A stretch of 64,000 nt of DNA from Seonamhaeicola sp. S2-3 (GTDB taxonomy: Bacteria > Bacteroidota > Bacteroidia > Flavobacteriales > Flavobacteriaceae). The translations under genes were made by a program, and so were the position numbers. The stretch lies in the NCBI RefSeq assembly GCF_001971785.1, contig NZ_CP019389.1, positions 383,001 through 447,000 on the forward strand, in the 5' to 3' direction. Within the stretch, counting starts at the first letter, position 1, and each line of letters begins with the position of its first letter. The notes below the pieces were generated by a model that was not told the DNA's origin, searched no databases, and was given only the letters and a program-made list of their open reading frames with translations. Below are positions 27,914 to 36,952 of this stretch, piece by piece.

Positions 27914-27943
27914 GTGTAGGCTTCCCTTAACTAGAACTGTTTA
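27914..27943 (+). mobile_element. Solo IS3-type end
   Basis: About 30 bp (TGTAGGCTTCCCTTAACTAG and on to TGTTTAA) nearly identical to 31539-31568, where it is joined to an IS3-type transposase fragment. Only the end is left here; sequence beyond 27943 to the next gene at 28109 shows no transposase. Confidence 0.6.
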
Positions 27944-28108
27944 ATGGGAGGAGGTCAATTGACATCTTTTAAGCACAAATTAAAACTGTACGATAATTCT
28001 TTGACAATATTCACTTTTTAATCTATTTTTAAACTTTAATTGGTAGTTTTGAGACAGACTGCCGTTGCCTTTAATTGCGAAAAACAGAACTACAAATAAA
28101 ATTCCGAA

Positions 28109-28960
28109 ATGAAAAACACAATATTTTTACTTTTATTGACTATTTCAAACTTGAGTTTTGGACAAAAAAATGTTTTTGAAAATTTACCATATTGGATTGG
28201 AGACAAAGTAGATGTAATGAAAATTCTAGACCCAATTAAAGTTAAATCAAAATACTTTAAAAGTGTTGAATATTCTACTGCTGAAAATGACCAAATTTAT
28301 TATATGAAACTTCATTTGAAAAAATATAAAAATATTGAGGTAATTGAAAAATTCTTACTAACTGATAAAAACACCATTAAAACTTCTGATTTAAATTGGA
28401 ATATTTCATTTGAAAACTGTTTCGTTAATCAATTAAAAGACATCCAATATCTTGTTAAATACAATTTTAAAGATGACCCAACATTAACTATTATTTCATT
28501 TAAAATTAATAAAGACCCATTTTATAAAAATGAAGATAAATTCAAAAAACAAACGACATATATTTCTGACCGATATTCTTATTTAGGATTAAGTTATCAA
28601 AAAAATATAGACCTTGATTTTAGATTTGAACCTACTGAATCAAAAATTTATGGAATTTTGGATTTTTATAATGACAACTGGTATTTTTTAAAAACAATTT
28701 ACTTCCTATTAGACAATGATGAAGTTATAAAAAAAGAATTATCTGAAATTAACAGAAAAGTGTTGAGTAGCGACTTTATAAAAGAATCCAATTTTATAGA
28801 AATATCTTTTGATGAAGCGAAAAAAATCAATGAGTCTAAAACTGTTGAAATAAAAATTGAAGGAACTGAAAACAATATTGAATATGAAATGAGTTACTCT
28901 CAAAAGATGTCAATTAAAGACATTTTGAATTCAAAACATTTTAAAAAAACGAATGAATAA
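28109..28960 (+). CDS. Hypothetical secreted protein
   Basis: 283 residues with a Sec signal peptide (MKNTIFLLLLTISNLSFGQ, cleavage after FGQ). The mature part is rich in Lys, Asp, Tyr and Phe with alternating beta-like stretches (QIYYMKLHLKKYKNIEVIEK, LDFYNDNWYFLKTIYFLL). No domain recognised. It is an orphan between an IS3-like end and the complete-length IS3 element, so it is probably accessory cargo. Confidence 0.6.
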   Translation: MKNTIFLLLLTISNLSFGQKNVFENLPYWIGDKVDVMKILDPIKVKSKYFKSVEYSTAENDQIYYMKLHLKKYKNIEVIEKFLLTDKNTIKTSDLNWNISFENCFVNQLKDIQYLVKYNFKDDPTLTIISFKINKDPFYKNEDKFKKQTTYISDRYSYLGLSYQKNIDLDFRFEPTESKIYGILDFYNDNWYFLKTIYFLLDNDEVIKKELSEINRKVLSSDFIKESNFIEISFDEAKKINESKTVEIKIEGTENNIEYEMSYSQKMSIKDILNSKHFKKTNE

Positions 28961-29036
28961 TAACAGTTGAATTCTAAAACAACTAAAGTCAACACCGTGA
29001 CCCGTCCTGAATAAAGGCTACATAATTTTAAACATT

Positions 29037-29436
29037 ATGTACAAAAACGACAAAGTAATCAGACGGTATTCAGAACCTTTTAAACTGAAAATTCTAGATG
29101 AACTTAGTAAAGGGAAACACACAAAGAGCGAACTTTGTAAACTCTACTCTATTGCTCCCACAACAGTCAATGAGTGGATTAAAAAGTATAATCGTAAAGA
29201 TTTAATGAACACCAGAGTAAAAGTGGAAACTAAAGACGAAACCTAACGAAGTGGTTCAGCGAAGCTAAATATCACGAATTAAAGCACTCCAAAAAGAAAT
29301 AGAACAGCTTAAAAAACTGTTGCTTAAAAAGGATCTCGATGCTATGGTATTAGATTCTTACCTAGAAGTAGCGGCTGAGGATCTAGGCTATAAATCTGTG
29401 GCTGAACTAAAAAAAAAGTTAAGCATAAAGCCTTAA
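29037..29436 (+). pseudogene. IS3 orfA, disrupted by frame changes
   Basis: Starts MYKNDKVIRRYSEPFKLKIL with a helix-turn-helix (SKGKHTKSELCKLYSIAPTT), then meets a stop at 29244. The rest of OrfA continues in another frame: ALQKEIEQLKKLLLKKDLDA, then LDSYLEVAAEDLGYKSVAEL and a stop at 29434-29436. Between them several small indels are needed to rebuild the frame (29240-29290), so OrfA is not made in full length. Confidence 0.8.
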
Positions 29437-30287
29437 TCAAAGCTAAAGAAAAATCTAAGGGATTTGCCTCTTTAACAACTATAAGCCATTGTTTTGGTCT
29501 TAAACGTGATGCGTATTATAAATACAAATCTAGAGCTGATAAGCGTTTAAAACTAGAACAACAGATTATTGACATAGTCAGTAAAAAACGTAAATCCCTT
29601 CCTAGAGAAGGTGTACGGAAACTCATAAAATCTTTAGATGATGAGTTTACTAAAGCCAATCTTAAAGTCGGGAGAGACACCTTATTTAACGTCCTTAGAA
29701 AACACAATATGCTTACTCTTAGAAAGAAAACTAGTGCCAGAACAACCAATTCTTATCATCGCTTTTATAAATATAACAACCTGATAAAGAACATAGAAGT
29801 TACCAGACCAAACCAAGTTTGGGTTAGTGACATAACTTATATTAGAACCGTAAAAGGCTTTTGTTACCTAGCTTTAATAACAGATATGCATTCCAGGAAA
29901 ATTGTAGGTTATGACCTGAGTGACAGCTTGGAATTAAAAGGTTGTGTAAGAGCGTTAAATAAAGCTATTTATCAAGCTAAAGACATTAAACAACTTATTC
30001 ATCATTCAGATAGAGGAATACAGTATTGTAGCAATGTTTACACGCAAATACTTAAGAGAAAAAAGATAGATATTAGTATGACAGAAGAAAATCATTGTTA
30101 TGAAAATGCCATGGCAGAACGTGTAAACGGTATCTTAAAAGATGAATTTTATCTAGACCAAACCTTTGATAATGTGGCTCATGCTAAGAGAGCTGCAAAA
30201 AATGCAATTAATTTATACAACGAAGTAAGATTACACTTATCTTTAGACTGCAAAACACCGAATATGGTATATCAATTATCAGCTTAA
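29418..30287 (+). CDS. IS3-family transposase OrfB (DDE integrase core)
   Basis: Open frame of about 289 codons from the frameshift site to 30287. No early ATG exists: the first is at 29709, as expected for an OrfB made by -1 frameshifting on the A9G run at 29409-29418. The rve core is intact: VWVSDITYIRT (first Asp), HHSDRGIQY (second Asp) and ENAMAERVNGILKDE (Glu). Because OrfA is broken, the OrfAB transposase cannot be produced from this copy, although a stand-alone OrfB fragment could. Confidence 0.8.
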   Translation, partial: VKHKALIKAKEKSKGFASLTTISHCFGLKRDAYYKYKSRADKRLKLEQQIIDIVSKKRKSLPREGVRKLIKSLDDEFTKANLKVGRDTLFNVLRKHNMLTLRKKTSARTTNSYHRFYKYNNLIKNIEVTRPNQVWVSDITYIRTVKGFCYLALITDMHSRKIVGYDLSDSLELKGCVRALNKAIYQAKDIKQLIHHSDRGIQYCSNVYTQILKRKKIDISMTEENHCYENAMAERVNGILKDEFYLDQTFDNVAHAKRAAKNAINLYNEVRLHLSLDCKTPNMVYQLSA

Positions 30288-30353
30288 AACAAATTTTAAC
30301 CTGTAGCCATATTTCAGGACAAGACATCATTTACCCAAAAAACATTATAATAA

Positions 30354-31445
30354 ATGAGCTTAATTGATTTTCAGCACTTACAACAACAGATTAAAAACAA
30401 ACTCTTTGAAATTTCATATAAATTAGAATGTTTTAATCAATCTGGAGATACGGATATAAGTAGATACGCCGAAACTTATTTTAAAGAATTATTTAATATA
30501 ATCTATAAAAAAGATAATTGGGTATTCACAAAAGCGACAAAAATCAATCAAGACACATACGATTTATTTGATGATAAAAACAAAATCTGCATCCAAATCA
30601 CATCAAATAAAAGACAAAGTAAAAAAGATAATACTATCCAACAATTTGAAAGCAAGTATTACCCAAATGGTTTCAATACATTGATAATATTATTTACAAC
30701 AAAATCGAAACCAAAAAAAAATAAAAGTACACAGGACTTTGAATACTATGATTTCAATATCACTGAATTTTGCGGATTAATTGAAGATAAATGTCAGCAA
30801 ACCGAATTGCTAAAAATTCGGGACATTTTAGTAAATAATACTGGACTTCCGAGAAACACAAATAAGACTGCAAAAAATTCTCAAAATAAAAAAGTATCGC
30901 AAAGAGAGTTTTTAAGGAGAAGAAAAATCGAAAAAGAATTAGAAAAGGAGTTACTCGTAGAAAATTTTTGGGAGAAAATTGACGGAGAAGAATTAGCAAA
31001 ATTACCAATTCATAAGTTTAAAGATTCGCGTTTTATATTACGTTCTATTTCGGACGAGTCCTATCCAAATGTTGATGAAAACTCCGAATGGTCAAGAACA
31101 TTTATGTATGACTTTTATGAAAAAGGTATACTCATTTGGCTTGATGCACTCTCTGGTACAGAGGCAGCAGTCAATAAAAATATGGAATGGTATGTTCTAG
31201 AGTATGGTGAAAAAAACAAAGAATTGGACAAAGGGTTTCAACGAGTTAAAATCAGAATTTTAGGAGAACTCCCTTTCAAGAATATTATTGATTGGAAAGA
31301 TGGAGATGCCTATTATAATGATTATCATTTATTTTGTAAATATGACGGCATAGACGAATCACCTTTTGACAAGATAGTTTACCGATTTGAAAATACTCTT
31401 GGCTATTTCTGGGAAGAATTGGATATTGATAAAAAACTAAAATAA
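30354..31445 (+). CDS. SMEK-domain protein, putative conflict-system component
   Basis: 363 residues. The N-terminal part (about residues 5-100) has the pattern of the SMEK domain of prokaryotic conflict systems: DISRYAETYFKELFNIIY, then TYDLFDDKNKICIQITSNKR with a Lys-rich tail. A charged coiled-coil linker (about 170-205) leads to a C-terminal domain with RFILRSISDESYP and GILIWLDALSGTEAA that I do not recognise. SMEK domains are usually joined to effector or NTPase domains. It lies between the IS3 element and the third IS-end copy. The domain call is from memory of the family and needs a profile search. Confidence 0.6.
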   Translation: MSLIDFQHLQQQIKNKLFEISYKLECFNQSGDTDISRYAETYFKELFNIIYKKDNWVFTKATKINQDTYDLFDDKNKICIQITSNKRQSKKDNTIQQFESKYYPNGFNTLIILFTTKSKPKKNKSTQDFEYYDFNITEFCGLIEDKCQQTELLKIRDILVNNTGLPRNTNKTAKNSQNKKVSQREFLRRRKIEKELEKELLVENFWEKIDGEELAKLPIHKFKDSRFILRSISDESYPNVDENSEWSRTFMYDFYEKGILIWLDALSGTEAAVNKNMEWYVLEYGEKNKELDKGFQRVKIRILGELPFKNIIDWKDGDAYYNDYHLFCKYDGIDESPFDKIVYRFENTLGYFWEELDIDKKLK

Positions 31446-31456
31446 TAAAAACGAAC

Positions 31457-31538
31457 GCACAACACCAGTAACCGTTGCACAAGCCCATAATGTATCCTAA
31501 AATTATAATTAGAAACCGTCTTTTAAAGGCGTTTTCTG
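31457..31538 (+). repeat. Left-end copy 3 of the IS1182-like element
   Basis: 82 bp starting GCACAACACCAGTAACCG, nearly identical to 25769-25853 and including the complete AGAAACCG hairpin region. It is cut off at 31538 by the same IS3-type end (TGTAGGCTTCCC) that truncates copy 2, but at a different point. Confidence 0.8.
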
Positions 31539-31846
31539 TGTAGGCTTCCCTTAATTAGAACTGTTTAAATTTCTAATATTATTAAATTTATTATATTTAA
31601 TTGGAATGGATCTAAATGGATTAGAATTAATTTCTGCATAATTTATTGGCGATAATTTTCCAGTCCATCATGAGGTCTAAAATGATTGTAATCATCCATC
31701 CAAATTTTTGTTTGCTCTCTAACTTGTTCTAGGCTCTCAAAAATATATTTGTTTAAAACACCTCTTCTGTAGCTTCCATTGAAACGTTCTACAAAAGCAT
31801 TTTGTGTTGGTTTTCCAGGTTGTATTTGTTTAATAACGGTATTTTA
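31539..31846 (-). pseudogene. 3' fragment of an IS3-family orfB
   Basis: The minus strand encodes [20 protein letters not shown], with the catalytic Glu in FVERF, then [18 protein letters not shown]. The frame is then lost by an indel: [15 protein letters not shown] continues in another frame. It ends at the TGTAGGCTTCCC terminal repeat (31539). The rest of the transposase upstream is missing. It fills most of the 495-bp gap 31446-31940; nothing was seen in the last 90 bp. Confidence 0.8.
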
Positions 31847-31940
31847 ATCGGAAAAGTATAGGTTTATTTATACGCTACTTTTCATACACAAACCATTATT
31901 TAATTACTTAAAAAACCATCACAGATTTAATTTTAGACTT

Positions 31941-33671
31941 TTAAAAATCAAACTTAAAGGTAGCACCTGCTAAAAACTGAATACTCTGTACGGGAAAATT
32001 TTGCCAACGCTGGTAGGCATTATTAGCTATATTATTGACCTTTGCAAACACCGAAATTTGGTCGTTAATATGATAACCCACATGAGCATTAGCATCAAAA
32101 TAACTATCTAAAACAACCGTAAAAGGTGTGGTTACTGTTATACCATCGTTTAAAAAATACTGGTCTTTTCTTTCGCCTACATAAAACAAATTGGCACCTG
32201 TAAACCAATGTTCGTCTATTTGGTAATCTAAAAATAAAGAGCCATTAAAATCTGGTAAATTCCAAGCTTCGGTTTCAGTATCAGTATTATAGCTAAAATA
32301 TTCTGCTTTTATGCCTAATTTAAAGTTTCGGTTTACATCAACATTAATTTCACCTGCCACTCCAAAGGTATCTACATCATCATAAACAACTCCAAAAGAA
32401 TTTCCGTATGAGTAGGCTTGCGCTGGCATTAAGGTAATATCATTATTCTTAAATAAGGCTTTATTTCTATCGGCAATATAACTACCACTTACATTATAAC
32501 TTGTATTACTAGATAGTTTGCCTTTTAAACCTATATAAGCATTGTATTGTTGGTCTGTAGGTATTACAAACAACGTTGGTGATACAAACGGATTTTCTGA
32601 AGCAAAATCGTAATAAGAGTTCTGGTTAAGTCCGCCTTCAACACCTCCATAAGCAATTAACACATCGTTTACCAATCTGTAAGTTGCTGTTACATTGGGG
32701 TAGATAAAAAACTTGCTTTCTTTAGATTCTGAATCTCTTAAATAAGCAGCCGTTACACCAACATTTACGGTTAAATCGTCTTGTTTCATTTCATAAGAAG
32801 GTGCTGCACTAACAATAAAATTGCCATAATTAAACTCGTCATCAACCTCATAACTTCTATCAAACGTACCTTTTAAATAATCAAATTTAAAGGTGGTTGA
32901 AATCTCTTCTCTATCAATAGGAATATCAATTTTAGCATCAATTAAAAACCTATTTTCACCAGAGCCCTGATTGTCTCCAAAACGTCTAAAAAAGAAGTTT
33001 CCGGAGTTAATATAAGTATCTTCAAAATTTATACTACCACCAAAATACGCGTTATTAAAGGTGTGTTCTTCATCAATATTATCGGCAATAGCGGTATCTA
33101 CAAAAGATTCTGAAACTCCATACCAGTTATACATTTGATGCTGATAACCTGCTTCTACATTCCATGATAAGTCACGTAAGGTTGTAGCATAATTTACATT
33201 GATTTTTGAAATGGAATAATTATCATCAAAAGACACATCTTCTATACCACCCTGTGATGAATTATGACTTACGTATCCGCCTATACTTTCGGTTCTGCTT
33301 ATGGCATGGTTCAAGTAAACTTCTCCCAAAATAGTGGTATAAGTACCCACACCAAGAGTGGCATAATTATCATAAAGTTTTATTGGTTTTCTTTTTTCAA
33401 TCCCAGCTGCTTTTCCTTTTGCAGGTGTAAATGTTGATGCTACTGGAAACGAAAATATATTATACTTAACTTCCTTTTTGTTTTGGGTAGTTTCATCTTC
33501 TATTGTAGGCGTTTCTTTTACCTTAAAGGCATCTGAAATTGATGGCGTATAAGGTTTAACAACATCTATTACACCGGTATTAATAGTGTCTTTATTTCTG
33601 TCTTGAGAAAATGAAACAGTTACGTTTAAAATGATAACGACACTTAATATATGTTTTATGTGCTTACGCAT
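31941..33671 (-). CDS. Outer-membrane beta-barrel protein (TonB-dependent receptor-like)
   Basis: 576 residues. A signal peptide (MRKHIKHILSVVIILNVTVSFSQ) is followed by a short linker with VIDVVKPYTPSISDAFK, then alternating beta strands up to the C-terminal FLAGATFKFDF, ending in Phe as barrel proteins do. The C-terminal half (NGSLFLDYQIDEHWFTGANL, NDQISVFAKVNNIANNAYQRW) matches the end of TonB-dependent receptor barrels, but no plug domain is present. It follows the large TPR gene by 39 bp and is likely co-transcribed; the pair may act in outer-membrane assembly or transport. Confidence 0.75.
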   Translation of the reverse strand: MRKHIKHILSVVIILNVTVSFSQDRNKDTINTGVIDVVKPYTPSISDAFKVKETPTIEDETTQNKKEVKYNIFSFPVASTFTPAKGKAAGIEKRKPIKLYDNYATLGVGTYTTILGEVYLNHAISRTESIGGYVSHNSSQGGIEDVSFDDNYSISKINVNYATTLRDLSWNVEAGYQHQMYNWYGVSESFVDTAIADNIDEEHTFNNAYFGGSINFEDTYINSGNFFFRRFGDNQGSGENRFLIDAKIDIPIDREEISTTFKFDYLKGTFDRSYEVDDEFNYGNFIVSAAPSYEMKQDDLTVNVGVTAAYLRDSESKESKFFIYPNVTATYRLVNDVLIAYGGVEGGLNQNSYYDFASENPFVSPTLFVIPTDQQYNAYIGLKGKLSSNTSYNVSGSYIADRNKALFKNNDITLMPAQAYSYGNSFGVVYDDVDTFGVAGEINVDVNRNFKLGIKAEYFSYNTDTETEAWNLPDFNGSLFLDYQIDEHWFTGANLFYVGERKDQYFLNDGITVTTPFTVVLDSYFDANAHVGYHINDQISVFAKVNNIANNAYQRWQNFPVQSIQFLAGATFKFDF

Positions 33672-33710
33672 ATGTTTTGATTTACAATTTTTGATTTACG
33701 ATTGATGATT

Positions 33711-36700
33711 TTACTCTGGCTGTATTGATGAATTAGTTTTAGCTTCTTCGGTTTTAATTTTACTTAACTCCTCTTTGGCTTCATTCACCACATCTTCAAA
33801 CTCTTCAAAGTTTTCTATAACACTTTCTAAAATGTATGTAGCTTGAAAAGCATCATCTAAAGCATAAAAATTCTTTGCCATAATTACTAATCCTTTAGCA
33901 CTGTAATATTTATACCCAGAGAAATCTTTTGCTAATTTTTGAACCGAATTGTTTGATGCTTGATAGTTACCTTCTTTATTTTTAAAGTAAGCATTGTAAT
34001 ATAAGGCCTCGGCAGCGGTTTCTCCAGTTGCTACTTTTTCAACTTGAGCATAAGCAGATTTTGCTTTGTCTTCATTACCCGTTTTAATAGCAGAACGCGC
34101 TATAATAATGTAAGCATCACTCTTAATTTTATTATCAATTTTAGAGCTTGCCAACACTTTTTCGGCGTATGAAACTGCTTTTTCATAATTTTCTAACTGG
34201 TAGTTTGCTTTCATTAGGTTTGACTGTGCAAACACTACATTTTGCGGATAATTGGCTTCATTTTCTAACCTTTGTAATATAGGAATGGCTTGTTCCCAAT
34301 TTTTTTCTTCTAAATAATATTGAGATAAACGCGATAAAGCTTCTTCTGTGTATTCGCTTTGCGAAGTCTCAACTATGTATTTATAATGTGGTGCAGCATT
34401 GGCAACCAATCCTTTTTTGTAATACAATTGCCCTAGGTAAAAGTGTGCTTGTAAAAGGTGTAATCCGTTAGGAAATTCATGTATATAGCTATTAAACTGT
34501 TTAATAGCTCTGTCTGTATTACCATCTAAATACTGCTTTTCTGCAGCTGTGTATGAGGCATTATCTAACTCAGAATCGGTTACTTCAACATAATCTAAGG
34601 TTCGTACCCAATTGGCATAATCATCTACTCTACCTAAATCTATATAAATTAATTTAGCTGTTGAAACTGCTTGAACTGCCTCTGGAGTTCCTGGATAAGT
34701 ACTTGCCACTTTTTTAAACTTGGTTAAAGCTTGTTCATTTTCATTTGCATTATAATACACAAGTCCCTGACGAAGTAAAGATTTTGGCACAAAAGAACTC
34801 ATTTTGTACTCTGCATTTAAGCGGTCGTAAATTTGAAGTGCTTTTGAAGTGTTGTTTGCCTTTACATAAGAATTACCCAATTCGTACATGGCATCATCAC
34901 GAAGTTTAGACGATTGATAGTCTGAAATAAATTGCTCTAATTCTTTAATTTTTTTTGAAGATTGCCCTAAGTACCCAACACTAATTGCTTTTTGAAACGC
35001 TGGATAATCTGATTCTATTTCGTTTAACTTAATGGCGTTATTATAAGCTTTTATTGCATTACCGTAATTACTGGTAACAAAATTAACATCGCCTAAACGT
35101 AAATAGGCATCGTTTAGTCTTACCTTATCGTCTTTTTTATTAGAAATGAATTTGTTAAAATACTCGCTAGCTTTAGCATAGTTTTTTAATTTGAAATATG
35201 TGTAAGCCAAATTATAGTCTAAATTCTCGGTTTCTGGGGCACTTACAATCATTTGTTCAAACTGTTTAAACCCAATAAGCGCATCATCAAAATTGGTTAA
35301 ATTATAATCTGCCTCTGCTTTCCAAAATGTAGCCCTAGCAGTATAATTATCATCTCTAGGTTCTTTTAAAGAGGCTTCAAATAACTTTTTGGCTTCTAAA
35401 TATTGATTTTCATTATATAACTCTACACCTCTGTAAAATGCTACTTTTTGGTATGCTACCTTGCTTTCAAAACTCTTTTTCCCTTCTAATAACTTAAGTG
35501 CTTCCTTGTAATTTTTAGAAGTTATATAAGAATCTATTAACAAGGTTTCAATTTCTTCTTTATAGCTTGTTTCTGGATATTTTTCTAAATAACCAGCCAA
35601 AACTTGTGGAGCCGATTGGTAAGGGTTTCCTATTTCATAACTAATTTTAGCATAATTTAACCAAGCGTCTTCTTGTATTTTTAAATCGAAATCCATTTGA
35701 GAGGCATACCTAAAAGCATTCAAAGCTTCTTGTTTTTTACCCAAATGAATATAACTTTCACCCAAATGATAATACGCATTTTGCGCAATAGCGTTGTTAC
35801 CGCCAATTATTTTATTAAACTCAGAAATGGCTTTTTCATAATCACCTTGCTTGTAATAAGCGTACCCTAATTGGTAAAAATCTGTGTTATTCCATTTTGC
35901 AGTGCGTTCTCTTTTTCCTTTTTTACCTTTATAAGCCTTTAAATACGGAATAGCTGCTTCATATTCTTCTAAATTAAAGTAGCTTTCTCCTATTATTTTT
36001 GATAGTTCAGAGACTTCTTGTTCATCACTATTTGGTAATCTTTCTTTTGCTAGTTCTATAGCTTTTTCAAAATTGCCTAGTTTAAAATTTAAATCGGCTT
36101 GGTAATATGATAGTTTTTCTTTGTAACGTTCTTGGTCACTCACTTGGTCAAAATACTCGTTGGCTTCATCATAATCATCACCTTCATAAGCCATATAACC
36201 AATGTAATATTTAGCTTGCGAACCATATTCTTGAGAACTTTCTACCTTAGATAAATATTTTTTAGCATCACTATATTGCTTGGTTGTAAAGGCAGAATAC
36301 CCATTATTAAAGTAAAATTTTTCTTTTTCGGTTTTACCCAAAGCATCTTCATTTACCTTGTTATACCACTTTCTGGCATAGGCATATTTTGAGTTTTCAA
36401 AATAATAATCGGCTACATCTACATAAGCAGTATTGCGTTTTGTACTAGTAGGATATTCTTTTACAAAATCCTCAACAAGTCGGTCTGCATTTTGTTGATT
36501 TAATCTAACCGCACAATTTGCAATGTAATAAGCACAGTCTGATTGTAAAATGTCTTCTTTGGCTGTTTTTTTCACACTTGCAAACAAAGATTGTGCTGCT
36601 AAATATTGCTGATTGTTGTATAACGAAAGTGCTTTTTGGTAATCTACTTTGTTATTGGTATATACAGCTGATTGTTGAGCTAAAAGGTGAAGACTAAAAC

Positions 36701-36740
36701 CGATAGCTACTAAAAGGGTAATAATACTTTTTTTAGTCAT
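33711..36740 (-). CDS. Large tetratricopeptide-repeat protein, periplasmic
   Basis: 1009 residues. A signal peptide (MTKKSIITLLVAIGFSLHLLAQ) is followed by TPR units along almost the whole length, for example DYQKALSLYNNQQYLAAQSL near residue 33, FYQLGYAYYKQGDYEKAISE near 290 and AHFYLGQLYYKKGLVANAAP near 765. TPR arrays act as protein-protein scaffolds. Pairing with a barrel protein 39 bp downstream suggests a complex in the envelope. It resembles other large TPR proteins of gliding or T9SS-linked systems only in general layout; I do not assign a name. Confidence 0.82.
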   Translation of the reverse strand: MTKKSIITLLVAIGFSLHLLAQQSAVYTNNKVDYQKALSLYNNQQYLAAQSLFASVKKTAKEDILQSDCAYYIANCAVRLNQQNADRLVEDFVKEYPTSTKRNTAYVDVADYYFENSKYAYARKWYNKVNEDALGKTEKEKFYFNNGYSAFTTKQYSDAKKYLSKVESSQEYGSQAKYYIGYMAYEGDDYDEANEYFDQVSDQERYKEKLSYYQADLNFKLGNFEKAIELAKERLPNSDEQEVSELSKIIGESYFNLEEYEAAIPYLKAYKGKKGKRERTAKWNNTDFYQLGYAYYKQGDYEKAISEFNKIIGGNNAIAQNAYYHLGESYIHLGKKQEALNAFRYASQMDFDLKIQEDAWLNYAKISYEIGNPYQSAPQVLAGYLEKYPETSYKEEIETLLIDSYITSKNYKEALKLLEGKKSFESKVAYQKVAFYRGVELYNENQYLEAKKLFEASLKEPRDDNYTARATFWKAEADYNLTNFDDALIGFKQFEQMIVSAPETENLDYNLAYTYFKLKNYAKASEYFNKFISNKKDDKVRLNDAYLRLGDVNFVTSNYGNAIKAYNNAIKLNEIESDYPAFQKAISVGYLGQSSKKIKELEQFISDYQSSKLRDDAMYELGNSYVKANNTSKALQIYDRLNAEYKMSSFVPKSLLRQGLVYYNANENEQALTKFKKVASTYPGTPEAVQAVSTAKLIYIDLGRVDDYANWVRTLDYVEVTDSELDNASYTAAEKQYLDGNTDRAIKQFNSYIHEFPNGLHLLQAHFYLGQLYYKKGLVANAAPHYKYIVETSQSEYTEEALSRLSQYYLEEKNWEQAIPILQRLENEANYPQNVVFAQSNLMKANYQLENYEKAVSYAEKVLASSKIDNKIKSDAYIIIARSAIKTGNEDKAKSAYAQVEKVATGETAAEALYYNAYFKNKEGNYQASNNSVQKLAKDFSGYKYYSAKGLVIMAKNFYALDDAFQATYILESVIENFEEFEDVVNEAKEELSKIKTEEAKTNSSIQPE

Positions 36741-36767
36741 TGACTATTCGTTTTTTTAATTGAAAAC

Positions 36768-36775
36768 CAAAGATA
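36768..36775 (-). promoter_or_regulatory. -7 promoter element of the TPR/barrel pair
   Basis: TATCTTTG on the minus strand matches TAnnTTTG and lies 27 bases before the ATG at 36740. A TTTCG near 36797-36801, about 21 bases further up, could serve as a -33 element. Confidence 0.5.
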
Positions 36776-36952
36776 AATTATTATAATGCCTATAACGAAA
36801 TAATCGTGCCATAATTATAAACCAAGTTATTAAATATTAAAAAAAAGATGTTTTCTGCATAATAATTTTTATTCAGTACAACAAAAAATGTGCTTTTGTG
36901 TTTGTTATGTTAAACATTAAATTTTAAACTTGTATCTTCAAACTTTATCTTT

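Larger units (their letters stand above)
29003..30321 (+). mobile_element. IS3-family insertion sequence
   Basis: About 1.32 kb. The left end CGTCCTGAATAAAGGCTACA and the inverted right end TGTCCTGAAATATGGCTACA match over most positions, so they are terminal inverted repeats. Inside are orfA (disrupted) and orfB (open). A possible 3-bp target duplication, GAC (28999-29001 and 30323-30325), would move the borders out by one or two bases; it is too short to be sure. Confidence 0.85.

Noticed and set aside
25769-31538. Integron attC sites as an explanation for the three repeated ends
   Set aside because: The copies contain CAACGGTAACCGTTG-like palindromes, but I could not find the paired R'/R'' cores with a long imperfect inverted repeat, and no integron integrase is in the window. 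The match to the terminal repeats of the IS1182-like element explains them better.
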